A stretch of DNA of 64,000 nucleotides from Armatimonadota bacterium (lineage in GTDB: Bacteria > Armatimonadota > HRBIN16). The translations under genes were made by a program, and so were the position numbers. Under the pieces are notes generated by a model. It worked only from the letters and a program-made list of their open reading frames with translations. It did no database searches and was not told the DNA's origin. The stretch covers positions 992,001 to 1,056,000 of the forward strand of contig BPGU01000002.1 of the NCBI GenBank assembly GCA_026003195.1, written 5' to 3'. This document shows positions 8,114 to 16,278 of this stretch, piece by piece (within the stretch, counting starts at the first letter, position 1; the number at the start of each line of letters is the position of its first letter).

Positions 8114-9556
8114 ATGGCAAGCCTGATGACGGGAAAGAAACCTCTCTGGCAGGTGGCTGCCGCCACCGATGTGGGCAAAGTACGAGCGCATAACGAAGAC
8201 AGCTACGCCATCCTGAACGCGGCGCAGCTGCGCGGTGTGTATGATTTCGCACTGATCATTGCGGATGGCATGGGTGGGCGTAACGCCGGAGAGGTTGCCA
8301 GCCGTGCGGCGGTGGAGGCGGCGTCGCAAGCGATACTGAACAACGTGACGTATGCCGACGCCTCTGCCCTGTTACGCTTCGCAGTCGAAGCAGCCCATAT
8401 TTCTATCCAGCAACGCGCCGAAGAGTATCCCGAGTATGAGGGCATGGGCACGACCCTCGTGATGGCGCTGGTGCGGAACATGGAAGCATGGATAGCGAGC
8501 GTGGGCGATAGTCGCGCGTATATCCTGCGCGGCGACCAGCTCCTGCCGTTAACGGAGGACCACACCTTCGTCGCCGAGCAGGTGCGCGCAGGCGGAATGA
8601 GCGCGGAGCAGGCTCGCCACAGCCGTTTCCGACACATGTTGACCCGCGCCGTTGGAACGAATGTCGATTACACACCCGATGTGGTCTCGACAAAGGTGGA
8701 GCCGGGAGATGTGCTGATACTGTGCACCGACGGTTTGACGAACATGGTGTGGGAAGAGGAGATAGTGCGCCTGCTGCGCCAATACCGACAGGACCCCGAG
8801 CGCGCCTGTCGCAGTCTGATTGATGCCGCCAATGCACAGGGTGGGCAGGATAACATCACCGTGCTGCTGGCAGCGGATATGCGCGAGATACCTGCCCCCT
8901 GTGAGGAGGAAGAGCTGCAGACCGTCTCTGAACTGCCTACGGTGCGTGACCCCCTGCGTCAGATAGCCCGTTTCACGCAGCGCATCTCGCCTCGGCAGAT
9001 GGCTTTCGGAGGTGCACTCGCACTGGTTGTAGCCAGTGTGCTGGTGTGGATGTCCGTGATCAGCAAACCAAAGCCTGTGCCTCCGCTGCCGCCACCACCG
9101 CCTGTAGTGGACCTCGCCAGCGTGCGATACACAGAACCTCGGGTACTTTCCAGCAAGCCGTTGCGCGGCGCACCTCTGGTCGTGGCGCCGGATGGCAACC
9201 TGTATGCCATGAGCGAACAGGGTAGGGTGCTGCGCATCTCGCCAGAAGGGAAGATCCTCATGGCGTCCAGCGCACCGTTCGAAGCGGCTGCCAACCCCGA
9301 AATCAAACCGGATATGGTCTACTTCGCTACCGATTCGCAGGGCAATTTCTATGTGTGCGACCGTGTGAGCCGACGCATTCTCAAGTATCGTCCGGATGGA
9401 GCTTTTCTGGGAAGCATTGGCGAAGGGAAGCTCAAACGACCGGCAGCGCTCGCAGTGGGTTCAGACGGCTCGGTGTACGTGATAGACGCAGGGAAGCTGA
9501 CTGTCTTCCGTGCTGTGCTAGGGGGAACCGACAATGCCTCTCAGCCCCATCGGTAA
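8114..9556 (+). CDS. PP2C-type serine/threonine phosphatase with membrane anchor and propeller-like tail
   Basis: This 480-aa protein has an N-terminal PP2C domain (residues about 10-245) with all metal-binding motifs: VRAHNEDSY, IIADGMGGRNAGE, SVGDSRAYIL, CTDGLTNMV and GGQDNITVLLA. A transmembrane helix follows (near residues 296-315), then a proline run and an NHL-like beta-propeller fragment (DGNLYAMSEQGRVLRISPEG, GSDGSVYVIDAG). The phosphatase would face the cytoplasm and the propeller the outside, so the tail may sense something. It removes phosphates added by the kinase encoded next; its 3' end overlaps that gene by 23 bases. Only about three blades are visible, fewer than a closed propeller. 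Confidence 0.93.
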   Translation: MASLMTGKKPLWQVAAATDVGKVRAHNEDSYAILNAAQLRGVYDFALIIADGMGGRNAGEVASRAAVEAASQAILNNVTYADASALLRFAVEAAHISIQQRAEEYPEYEGMGTTLVMALVRNMEAWIASVGDSRAYILRGDQLLPLTEDHTFVAEQVRAGGMSAEQARHSRFRHMLTRAVGTNVDYTPDVVSTKVEPGDVLILCTDGLTNMVWEEEIVRLLRQYRQDPERACRSLIDAANAQGGQDNITVLLAADMREIPAPCEEEELQTVSELPTVRDPLRQIARFTQRISPRQMAFGGALALVVASVLVWMSVISKPKPVPPLPPPPPVVDLASVRYTEPRVLSSKPLRGAPLVVAPDGNLYAMSEQGRVLRISPEGKILMASSAPFEAAANPEIKPDMVYFATDSQGNFYVCDRVSRRILKYRPDGAFLGSIGEGKLKRPAALAVGSDGSVYVIDAGKLTVFRAVLGGTDNASQPHR

Positions 9557-11180
9557 GTATGAGCGTGTGGATGTGCTGGGTTACGGCGCGACGGGCATTG
9601 TGTACCTCGCGTGGGACTCGTTGCTGCGCAAACAGGTCGCGCTGAAGGAAATCAACGTTCAGGCGGGTGACATGGAGCGTTTTCTAGAGGAGGCTCGCCT
9701 GCTGGACCGCCTGAATCATCCCAACATTGTGCGCGTGCATAGCGTGGACCAGGTGGACGGCAAAATCCTCATCGCCATGGAGTATGTGCCCGGCATCAAC
9801 CTGCAGGAGCTGTTGCGCCAGCAGGGCAAACTACCCGTCCGACAGGCGCTGGATATCGCCATTCAGGTGCTGGATGCGCTGGACTACGCTCACCGCAACC
9901 ATACTATCCATCGCGACATCAAACCGGGCAACATCCTGATACGCAAAGACGGCGTGGTGAAACTGGTGGACTTCGGGCTGGCGACCATTTTGGGCACAGG
10001 CTCTTACGCAGGCGGAGCGGGGACCTACGTATATATGGCACCCGAAGACTTCGAGGAGGAAGAGCGATCGGACCATCGTTCCGACCTGTGGGCAGTAGGC
10101 GTGACGCTGTACGAGATGGTCACCGGTCGCCGCCCGTTCAACGCCACGAACCCGAAGAACCCCTTCTCGTGGCAGGAGGCGGTGCAGAAACAGCAACCGC
10201 CGCCCTTGCAGCAGTTTGTGCCCGACGCGCCGCCCGCCCTGCAGACGGTGATAGAGCGCGCGCTGGCTAAGCGCAAAGACGACCGCTATCCCACAGCAGG
10301 GGAGTTCGCCCAGGCGCTGCGTCGCGTGCAGGTGATGCTGCCCGAAGCAGGAGATGAAACGCTCGCGGTGGTCTCGTCGCAGGCGTATGGCGTGCAGCAA
10401 CGCCAGAAGCCTTCTCCCCGTGCTGCACCCGAAAGTCCACGCTCCGCCATCGCTCGGGTGGAACCTCAGGAGGTTTCGCTCGGTCCGGTGCGCCAGGGTG
10501 AGCAATGTACCGCCAGAGTGGTGGTACGCTCCACGAATCGTAAGCCGCTGGATGCGAGGCTGGTGTCTCACCCGGGCTGGCTGTATGTGCACCCCACTGT
10601 GCTCGATCGCAAACAGCAGGTGGTGACCCTGACCGCCGACACGGGCATGGTCTCTGCACAGGGAGCTTTAGCCGACGTGGTACAGTTTGTGAACGGCGAA
10701 AAGCGCATTGATATACCGGTCAAACTGGAGGTGCTTCCCCCACGTCCGCAGTTCCGGCAGGTGGCATACTGGTACGTGCCTCTGTTTATTGCCTGTCTGT
10801 TGCCGCTGTTCACCGTGATCCTTGGTGCGCACAACTGGTCGCACTGGATGCCCATCGGTCTGGAGCTTTCCGGATTGCTGGGGGCGATGCTGGTGCTGAT
10901 TACCATTGGGGCCGAACTGCGCTCCGGGGAACGGACAGCGGCGGTTCTGCTGATGCTCACGGGTTTGTCGGCAACGGGAACCTATCTGGGAGTGCTGGGC
11001 GACCCCCAGAACCACCCACAGGGCAGAGTTGCCGTAGACCTGCTGACTATCATGGGAGCGGTGTTGTTCCTGCAGGTGTTCAGCACGCGCCGCTGGAAGT
11101 GGTGGGGATGGCTACTGGTAGGGCTATCGCTGGCTCTGTCGGGAGTGATTGCTTCCATGCTGGGAACACGAGTATCATAA
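9534..11180 (+). CDS. PknB-like serine/threonine protein kinase with C-terminal membrane domain
   Basis: This 548-aa protein has a Hanks-type kinase domain (residues 7-270): glycine loop GYGATGIVYLA, catalytic Lys in VALKEI, HRDIKPGNIL, DFGLATILG and APE in YMAPEDF. A linker follows, then an Ig-like/ASPM-like beta domain (PQEVSLGPVRQGEQCTARVV, about 305-400). The C-terminus has about five hydrophobic helices. Most PknB-type kinases have one transmembrane helix and extracellular PASTA repeats; this multi-pass tail is different. It starts inside the phosphatase gene, so kinase and phosphatase levels are likely coupled. The operon appears to end here. Confidence 0.94.
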   Translation: MPLSPIGKYERVDVLGYGATGIVYLAWDSLLRKQVALKEINVQAGDMERFLEEARLLDRLNHPNIVRVHSVDQVDGKILIAMEYVPGINLQELLRQQGKLPVRQALDIAIQVLDALDYAHRNHTIHRDIKPGNILIRKDGVVKLVDFGLATILGTGSYAGGAGTYVYMAPEDFEEEERSDHRSDLWAVGVTLYEMVTGRRPFNATNPKNPFSWQEAVQKQQPPPLQQFVPDAPPALQTVIERALAKRKDDRYPTAGEFAQALRRVQVMLPEAGDETLAVVSSQAYGVQQRQKPSPRAAPESPRSAIARVEPQEVSLGPVRQGEQCTARVVVRSTNRKPLDARLVSHPGWLYVHPTVLDRKQQVVTLTADTGMVSAQGALADVVQFVNGEKRIDIPVKLEVLPPRPQFRQVAYWYVPLFIACLLPLFTVILGAHNWSHWMPIGLELSGLLGAMLVLITIGAELRSGERTAAVLLMLTGLSATGTYLGVLGDPQNHPQGRVAVDLLTIMGAVLFLQVFSTRRWKWWGWLLVGLSLALSGVIASMLGTRVS

Positions 11181-11192
11181 TGTGGGTGAGTG

Positions 11193-11370
11193 ATGATGCG
11201 CGAGAACCCGTTTCCGGGCATGAACCCCTCCGCAGCTGTGGCCGGGGGTGCACTACCGGTTCGTCACCTATCTGGCTGACGCCATTGCACCGTCCTTGCA
11301 GGTCAGCCTGTTTCTATCTGCCCTTGCTGTAGGATATTTGCTGGTACAGGGCGAACTGCTTCCACGATGA
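11193..11370 (+). pseudogene. DUF4058 remnant (frameshifted, truncated)
   Basis: Frame one reads MMRENPFPGMNP, the signature start of DUF4058 proteins. After a small deletion near 11228-11233 the family continues in another frame as QLWPGVHYRFVTYLADAIAPSL. The similarity then fades and the frame ends at 11370, overlapping the next gene's start. DUF4058 proteins are normally about 250 aa, so only the first 60 residues survive, broken. Confidence 0.72.
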
Positions 11371-12740
11371 CCTCTTTCACACTCCACAAACAGGTAACCG
11401 GCTGGGGACGGTATCCACGCGCCCTGTGCCACCTCTATCGCCCGGAGCGGGTGGGAGAGGTGGTAGGCACGCTGCAACACGCCGAGCCGAACGGTTTCCT
11501 GCCACGCGGGTTGGGGCGGGCGTACGGCGATGCCGCGCTCAACAGCGAGGGCGGGATTATCCTGATGGAGCGCATCGACCGTTTCCTCGCCTTTGACGAA
11601 AGCACAGGTGTGGTGCGGTGTGAGGCGGGCGTGTCGCTGGCAGACATCATCTCCACCTTCCTGCCGCGCGGATGGTTCCTGCCGGTGACGCCGGGCACCA
11701 AGTTCTGCACAGTGGGGGCGTGCGTCGCGTGCGACGTGCACGGCAAAAACCACCACCACGATGGTTCCATCGGCAATTTCGTGCGCTCGTTGACACTGCT
11801 TCTGCCTTCGGGGGAGAGGGTGCGCTGTTCACGCGAGCAGAATCCCGAACTCTTCTTCGCCACCATCGGCGGGATGGGCTTGACAGGCATCACGCTAGAG
11901 GTGGAACTGCAGCTGCGCCAGGTGGATACTGGCTGGATGGTAGTGGACTACGTGCGCACGCGTGACCTGGATGAGACCCTGCGCACCTTCCACGAGCGCG
12001 ACGAGCATTATCTGTACTCGGTGGCATGGCTGGACTGTGTCGCGCAGGGCAGAGGCTTCGGCAGGGGGGTGCTGATGTTCGGCAAGCATGCGAAGGTGGA
12101 CGATTTGCCCCCCACCAGACGTCAGAACCCTTTCACCATCCCCCACAAGCGCGACAAGAGCGTGCCGATAGACCTGCCGGAGTTCGTGCTAAACCCCCTC
12201 TCCTTGAAGGCGTTCAATGGGGCTTACTACGCCATACATCCCGGTCGCGAGGGTGTGGTGGTAGATTACAACACCTACTTCTACCCGCTGGACAGCATTC
12301 TGCAGTGGAACCGGGCGTACGGCAGGCGAGGTTTTGTGCAGTGGCAGTGCGTGCTGCCGTACGAGAATGGCGTCCAGAACCTCGAGCGCATCCTTCGCAT
12401 CGCGCAACAGAGCAAACAGTACCCATTTCTCTCCGTGCTGAAACGCATGGGCGAGAGCAGTGGAGGCTTCCTCTCCTTCCCGATGCCAGGCTATACCATC
12501 GCGCTGGACTTTCCGATGCGCAACGGGCTGTTGGAGGTGCTGGATAAACTGGACCAAATCGTGGTCGAGGCGGGAGGCAGGCTGTATCTGGCGAAAGACG
12601 CGCGGATGTCGGCGGAGACCTTCCACGCCACCTACCCGCAGCTGCCACGCTGGCAGGCGGTGAAGGCGCAGGTAGACCCTCAAGGGGTATTGCAGTCCGA
12701 CCTGGCGCGTCGCCTGCGTCTGATGGAGGTAGCGAAATGA
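11367..12740 (+). CDS. FAD-dependent oxidase, DprE1-like (decaprenylphosphoryl-ribose oxidase family)
   Basis: This 457-aa protein has a vanillyl-alcohol-oxidase-type FAD-binding fold: FLPRGLGRAYGDAALN, the RCEAGVSLADI strand, then PGTKFCTVGACVACDVHGKN and FFATIGGMGLTGI. The HGKNHHHDGSIGNFV segment matches DprE1, which oxidises the 2' hydroxyl of a polyprenyl-phosphate ribose in arabinose donor synthesis. The C-terminal substrate domain ends in the expected YLAKDARM and PRWQAVKAQVDP. It overlaps the reductase gene that follows (ATGA at 12737-12740), as in dprE1-dprE2. The actual substrate here is unknown. Confidence 0.85.
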   Translation: MTSFTLHKQVTGWGRYPRALCHLYRPERVGEVVGTLQHAEPNGFLPRGLGRAYGDAALNSEGGIILMERIDRFLAFDESTGVVRCEAGVSLADIISTFLPRGWFLPVTPGTKFCTVGACVACDVHGKNHHHDGSIGNFVRSLTLLLPSGERVRCSREQNPELFFATIGGMGLTGITLEVELQLRQVDTGWMVVDYVRTRDLDETLRTFHERDEHYLYSVAWLDCVAQGRGFGRGVLMFGKHAKVDDLPPTRRQNPFTIPHKRDKSVPIDLPEFVLNPLSLKAFNGAYYAIHPGREGVVVDYNTYFYPLDSILQWNRAYGRRGFVQWQCVLPYENGVQNLERILRIAQQSKQYPFLSVLKRMGESSGGFLSFPMPGYTIALDFPMRNGLLEVLDKLDQIVVEAGGRLYLAKDARMSAETFHATYPQLPRWQAVKAQVDPQGVLQSDLARRLRLMEVAK

Positions 12741-13474
12741 GGCGGGTACTGGTTGTGGGAGCCACCTCTCCGCTGGCGCGCTACATGGCGCACGAGTTCG
12801 CCCGTCTTGGCGATACGCTTTTTCTGGCGGGACGGGATATGGACGAGCTGCAGCGGGTCGCCAGCGACGTGCAGGTGCGTTTCGGCGCGAGCGTGCACAC
12901 AGGGCGGTTCGATGCCGCTGCTGTAGAGACTCACGAAGCCTTCTGGCAGGAGGTGCTTCGCGTGCTGGGCGGCCTGGACGGCGTGGTGTGGGTAGCGGGC
13001 ACGATGGACGGGCTGGAAGAGGCTTTTCGCGAACCGCAGGCGGTGCGGCGGCTGATTGACGTCAACTTCACCGGCGCAGCCTCTCTGCTGACGCTGGCGG
13101 CGTGCTACTTCGAAGAGCAGAGCAAGGGTTTCATCGCCGGCGTCAGCTCGGTGGCGGGCGATCGTGGGCGAGCGCAAAACTATCCTTACGGCGCGGCGAA
13201 AGGTGGTCTTTCCCTCTTCCTGCAGGGCTTGCGCAACCGCCTGAGCAAACGAGGGGTACAGGTGACCACCCTCAAACCCGGCTTCATCGACACCCGCATG
13301 ACGTGGGGACGAGACAAACTGCCTTTCCTCGCTTCTCCCCAGCGCGTGGCGAAGGAGAGCGTGCAGGCGATACTGCAAGGCAAAGATGTGGCTTATGTGC
13401 CCGCCATCTGGTGGCTGGTGATGCTGGTGATTCGTTCGATACCGGAAAAGGTTTTTAAGAGGATGAATATTTGA
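12737..13474 (+). CDS. Short-chain dehydrogenase, DprE2-like
   Basis: This 245-aa SDR has the cofactor motif VLVVGATSPLARYMAHE (TGxxxGxG variant, as in DprE2) and the catalytic Ser in SSVAG with a YGAAK active site. The C-terminal hydrophobic stretch (IWWLVMLVIRSIPEKVF) also matches DprE2. It would reduce the 2-keto intermediate made by the oxidase encoded just before. The pair is translationally coupled. It ends 2 bases from the stop of the convergent ribokinase gene. Confidence 0.85.
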   Translation: MRRVLVVGATSPLARYMAHEFARLGDTLFLAGRDMDELQRVASDVQVRFGASVHTGRFDAAAVETHEAFWQEVLRVLGGLDGVVWVAGTMDGLEEAFREPQAVRRLIDVNFTGAASLLTLAACYFEEQSKGFIAGVSSVAGDRGRAQNYPYGAAKGGLSLFLQGLRNRLSKRGVQVTTLKPGFIDTRMTWGRDKLPFLASPQRVAKESVQAILQGKDVAYVPAIWWLVMLVIRSIPEKVFKRMNI

Positions 13475-13476
13475 CC

Positions 13477-14394
13477 TCAGCTTGAACGAGAAAAGTCGTC
13501 CACCTCCGCACGGTAGGGCAACGAAGGTTGTGCTCCCAGGCGGGTGACCGATAGTGCAGCCACGCGCTGTGCGAACTGCACCGCCATCTCCACGCTCTTG
13601 CCCTCCGCCAGCGCCACTGCCAGCGCGCCTGCGAAGGCGTCCCCTGCTGCTGTGGTATCTATCGCCTGAACAGGATACGCGGGCATCCGTTGCACGCCGT
13701 CGGCGTCCTGAAGCAGTACCCCCTCTCCGCCCAGCGTGATGATGACTACCGGCACACCCAGCCCACGCAACGCCTGCCCCATCGCCTCGGGAGAGGCGTA
13801 GTCGGGAGCGTTACAGATGCTCTGCGCCTCTGTTTCATTGGGCGTCAGGATGTCCACATGCCGCAGCAGTTCGGGAGGCAAAGGCTGGCGAGGTGCAGGA
13901 GCAGGGTTCAGTATCATCCGCTTGCCGTGCTGGTGCGCCAGTTCGGCGGTGCGGGTGACCGCAGGTATCGGCACCTCCAGCTGCGCCAGCACCACATCTG
14001 CTCTGGCGATTGCCTCCTCGGCGCGCTCTACGTCCTCTGGAGTCAGGCGCATGTTCGCGCCCGGAGCTACCACAATCGCATTCTGTCCTTCGGCATCCAC
14101 CGCTATCAGTGCCACGCCAGATGGGGTTTCTTCATCACGCACGATGAATCGGCAGTCTATCCCCTCTCGCTGATAGCCTTCCAGATTGTGGTCGCCAAAA
14201 AGGTCGTTGCCGACCCGCGCCACAAAGGTCACATGCGCCCCCAGTCGCGCCGCCGCTACCGCCTGATTCGCCCCCTTGCCGCCCGGCACCATCACAAACT
14301 GCGACCCCACGATGGTCTCGCCCGGTCGGGGAATGCGTGGTGCTCGCACCACCATGTCCATGTTGGCACTGCCTACCACCACTACTCGCGCCAT
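13477..14394 (-). CDS. rbsK: Ribokinase
   Basis: This 305-aa PfkB-family kinase phosphorylates D-ribose at O5. It has the family N-terminus VVVVGSANMDMVVRAPRIPRP, the GGKGANQAVAAARLGA motif and the C-terminal anion hole with catalytic Asp in DTTAAGDAFAGALA. TPNETEA (nucleotide-binding region) is intact. GGAGG lies 9 bases before the ATG. It is a single gene, head to tail with nothing; a ribose receptor-like lipoprotein sits 10 kb away. Confidence 0.94.
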   Translation of the reverse strand: MARVVVVGSANMDMVVRAPRIPRPGETIVGSQFVMVPGGKGANQAVAAARLGAHVTFVARVGNDLFGDHNLEGYQREGIDCRFIVRDEETPSGVALIAVDAEGQNAIVVAPGANMRLTPEDVERAEEAIARADVVLAQLEVPIPAVTRTAELAHQHGKRMILNPAPAPRQPLPPELLRHVDILTPNETEAQSICNAPDYASPEAMGQALRGLGVPVVIITLGGEGVLLQDADGVQRMPAYPVQAIDTTAAGDAFAGALAVALAEGKSVEMAVQFAQRVAALSVTRLGAQPSLPYRAEVDDFSRSS

Positions 14395-14465
14395 TGCCCG
14401 CAGCCTCCGTAAAGCTGGTTTTGTGAGGGAATCATTCGTGAGAGCATGAGAGGTATCCTGCGAGT

Positions 14466-14902
14466 TTACTCCGTGTCGCTCTCTCCCACCTGACGCATTA
14501 TTCGGATATATAGATCGTGCTTCATGCGGAAACCTGCTTCAGACAGATTCTCCAAGAGAGGCTGAAGCGAAGGCACCACCCCGGTTTCCCTCGCCAGTTT
14601 CAGTATTCCCAACGTCCCCAGGACCGGAATGTTGTGCTGTTGCGCCCAGCGACGTGCCAGCAGGTCATCAAGAAGCACAACGACTCGCTCCTTGAGGCGC
14701 GAAGTGCAATGCTCAGTGCTTCTCGTTCCCCCATGCCCAGTGCGGAAGGAATCTCTGCGGGAACAGGTTCCGACTGCACCAGAACCAACCAGCTACCAGT
14801 TACCTGATGTAATTCCGCCGATCCAACACGCTGCTCTCCCCTGAGTATTTCCTGATAAACAGACTGTGGCAGGTAAACCTTTGCGAAAAACAGCGGTAGC
14901 AA
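14466..14902 (-). pseudogene. PIN-like toxin remnant (DUF3368 family), frameshifted
   Basis: Frame one reads LLPLFFAKVYLPQSVYQEIL then GMGEREALSIALRAS, a DUF3368 PIN-domain pattern. Around 14692-14700 a one-base indel shifts the frame; it continues as ERVVVLLDDLLARRWAQQHN and VLGTLGILKLARETG to the stop at 14466. The N-terminal beta strand with the first catalytic Asp is also missing: sequence upstream of 14902 is antitoxin coding. Two independent lesions suggest true inactivation rather than a sequencing error, though the indel alone could be an error. Confidence 0.78.
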
Positions 14903-14904
14903 AT

Positions 14905-15102
14905 CTACACACCACCCTGTTCTCCCAGCGGCTTCGCAAAGTCGACCAGAGACATGCCAAGCAGATCGGCACCACGCGATATGCTCATACGGTGCTTTTG
15001 CACGAGCGTGAGAACGTATGTCTGTAACGCGAGTCGCTGTCTTTCCTCTGGTGATAAAAGTTCGGCTACCTCATCGGGTAGTTCTATGGTTATCGCTCGC
15101 AT
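14905..15102 (-). CDS. UPF0175-family antitoxin
   Basis: This intact 65-aa protein reads MRAITIELPDEVAELLSPEE, then a helix-turn-helix-like region SISRGADLLGMSLVDFAKPLG. It is typical of UPF0175 antitoxins paired with DUF3368 toxins. An AAAGGTGGG lies upstream of the ATG. It directly precedes the broken toxin (14466-14902), so the antitoxin has outlived its toxin. Confidence 0.82.
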   Translation of the reverse strand: MRAITIELPDEVAELLSPEERQRLALQTYVLTLVQKHRMSISRGADLLGMSLVDFAKPLGEQGGV

Positions 15103-15160
15103 GAGAGACCACCCACCTTTTGCCCATGCTATCCATCAGACGTTATCATACCAGTACCGC

Positions 15161-16048
15161 TTACCGGTTCCGGGATCGAAACGCTGGCAGTTCGGCGGCG
15201 AACAGCACGTTGTGCGCCCAGCCCGCGTATGCGCCGAAACGCGCCCGGAAAAAGTCACCCACCTGCCAGTATACCTTTTCGGTGAGGCTGCGCCCCCGCA
15301 GCTCAGGCAGGTAGTCGCGCCGTGCGATTTGCCATACATGGGTGTCCACCGGTATCGCCTGCGGCTTGTCCAGCGCAAACAGGCACACACAGTCGGCGAT
15401 TTTGTGCCCCACACCGGGCAGAGTCGTCAGCGCGTGATGTGCCTCTTCATACGGCGCGTAACGCAAGCGGTACAGCCACTCTTCCCCCTGTTCGCGAAGA
15501 CGCTTCGCCGCCTGCACAACCACCCTTGCCCGATAGCCAAAACCGAGCGCAAAAAGGTCTTCTTCGCGGGCTTCTGCCAGCACGTGCACCGTGGGAAAGC
15601 GATAGTACCCCACGCCATCCACCTCAGCCAGTTTCTCCCCATGGCGTCGGCAGAGGGAATCGATCATGCGCGTGATGCGCGGGATGTTGTTCGCACTGGA
15701 GCACAGAAAGCTGAAAAGACACTCCACGGGTTCTGTACGCAATACACGCAGCCCCGGAAAGGCTGGAGCGATGCTGGCGAAGCGAGCATCTGCCTGACTC
15801 CACTGGCGGTATAGTGGCGCGAGCGGCACATGCAGCTGGAAGTAATCGCGGAGAAGAGGGGCGATATTGTCGTCTGGGATAGAATAGTAGAGAACGTCCT
15901 CCGCCGTCTGGCGCAAGGTCACCACGTAGGAGCCGATAACGCCCCTCCACTCGTTCTCCGCAATCGGCTTCCAGCGAAAGGACTGACCACACACGAGGGC
16001 TACGTCACATCGTAGTTCTTCTACCGATACCCCCAGCGAACGCCACAT
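15161..16048 (-). CDS. 8-oxoguanine DNA glycosylase/AP lyase, eukaryote-type (OGG1 family)
   Basis: This 295-aa protein has the OGG1 N-terminal domain (CGQSFRWK, then EWRGVIGSYVVTLRQTAED) and the HhH-GPD domain. EPVECLFSFLCSSANNIPRI, LPGVGHKIADCVCLFALDKP with the catalytic Lys, and AIPVDTHVWQIA with the catalytic Asp are all present. It excises 8-oxoguanine from DNA. OGG1 is best known from eukaryotes, with bacterial members in scattered phyla. I set the start at ATG 16048 (GGAGG upstream); longer starts add a basic, unrelated leader. It is monocistronic. Confidence 0.92.
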   Translation of the reverse strand: MWRSLGVSVEELRCDVALVCGQSFRWKPIAENEWRGVIGSYVVTLRQTAEDVLYYSIPDDNIAPLLRDYFQLHVPLAPLYRQWSQADARFASIAPAFPGLRVLRTEPVECLFSFLCSSANNIPRITRMIDSLCRRHGEKLAEVDGVGYYRFPTVHVLAEAREEDLFALGFGYRARVVVQAAKRLREQGEEWLYRLRYAPYEEAHHALTTLPGVGHKIADCVCLFALDKPQAIPVDTHVWQIARRDYLPELRGRSLTEKVYWQVGDFFRARFGAYAGWAHNVLFAAELPAFRSRNR

Positions 16049-16229
16049 GAGTTTGTCAAACCTCCATCTGGCAAACAGTCTTTTCTCGCGCCCCACATGT
16101 GTTCTCGCAAACCGCGAAGCAGCAAAGTCATCTCCTGCGCTGGTTCGACATCACCCCAGTCTCTCCTCCTGCCTGCGCTGGGAAAGGGGCAGGTGCCAGG
16201 TAGACAGCGCGAGGGTACCAACGGCTTGG

Positions 16230-16262
16230 TGGGTGCCTCGCCTTCCAGCGGATGAAGGCAGG
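16230..16262. repeat. Dispersed repeat copy B
   Basis: GCCTCGCCTTCCAGCGGATG followed by AAGGCAGGAA; GCCTTC and GAAGGC can pair around CAGCGGAT. It matches copy A at 24404-24440. Nothing else is seen in the 16049-16278 gap. Confidence 0.4.
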
Positions 16263-16278
16263 AATCAGACTGAACAAA

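Noticed and set aside
9349-9645. 96-codon plus-strand frame at the phosphatase/kinase junction
   Set aside because: Third-frame shadow; the phosphatase and kinase frames both have clear motifs here and overlap by 23 bases on their own.
14820-15160. tRNA or small RNA in the gaps around the antitoxin
   Set aside because: The bases are coding (antitoxin and toxin remnant); no TTCRANY arm or acceptor pairing found.
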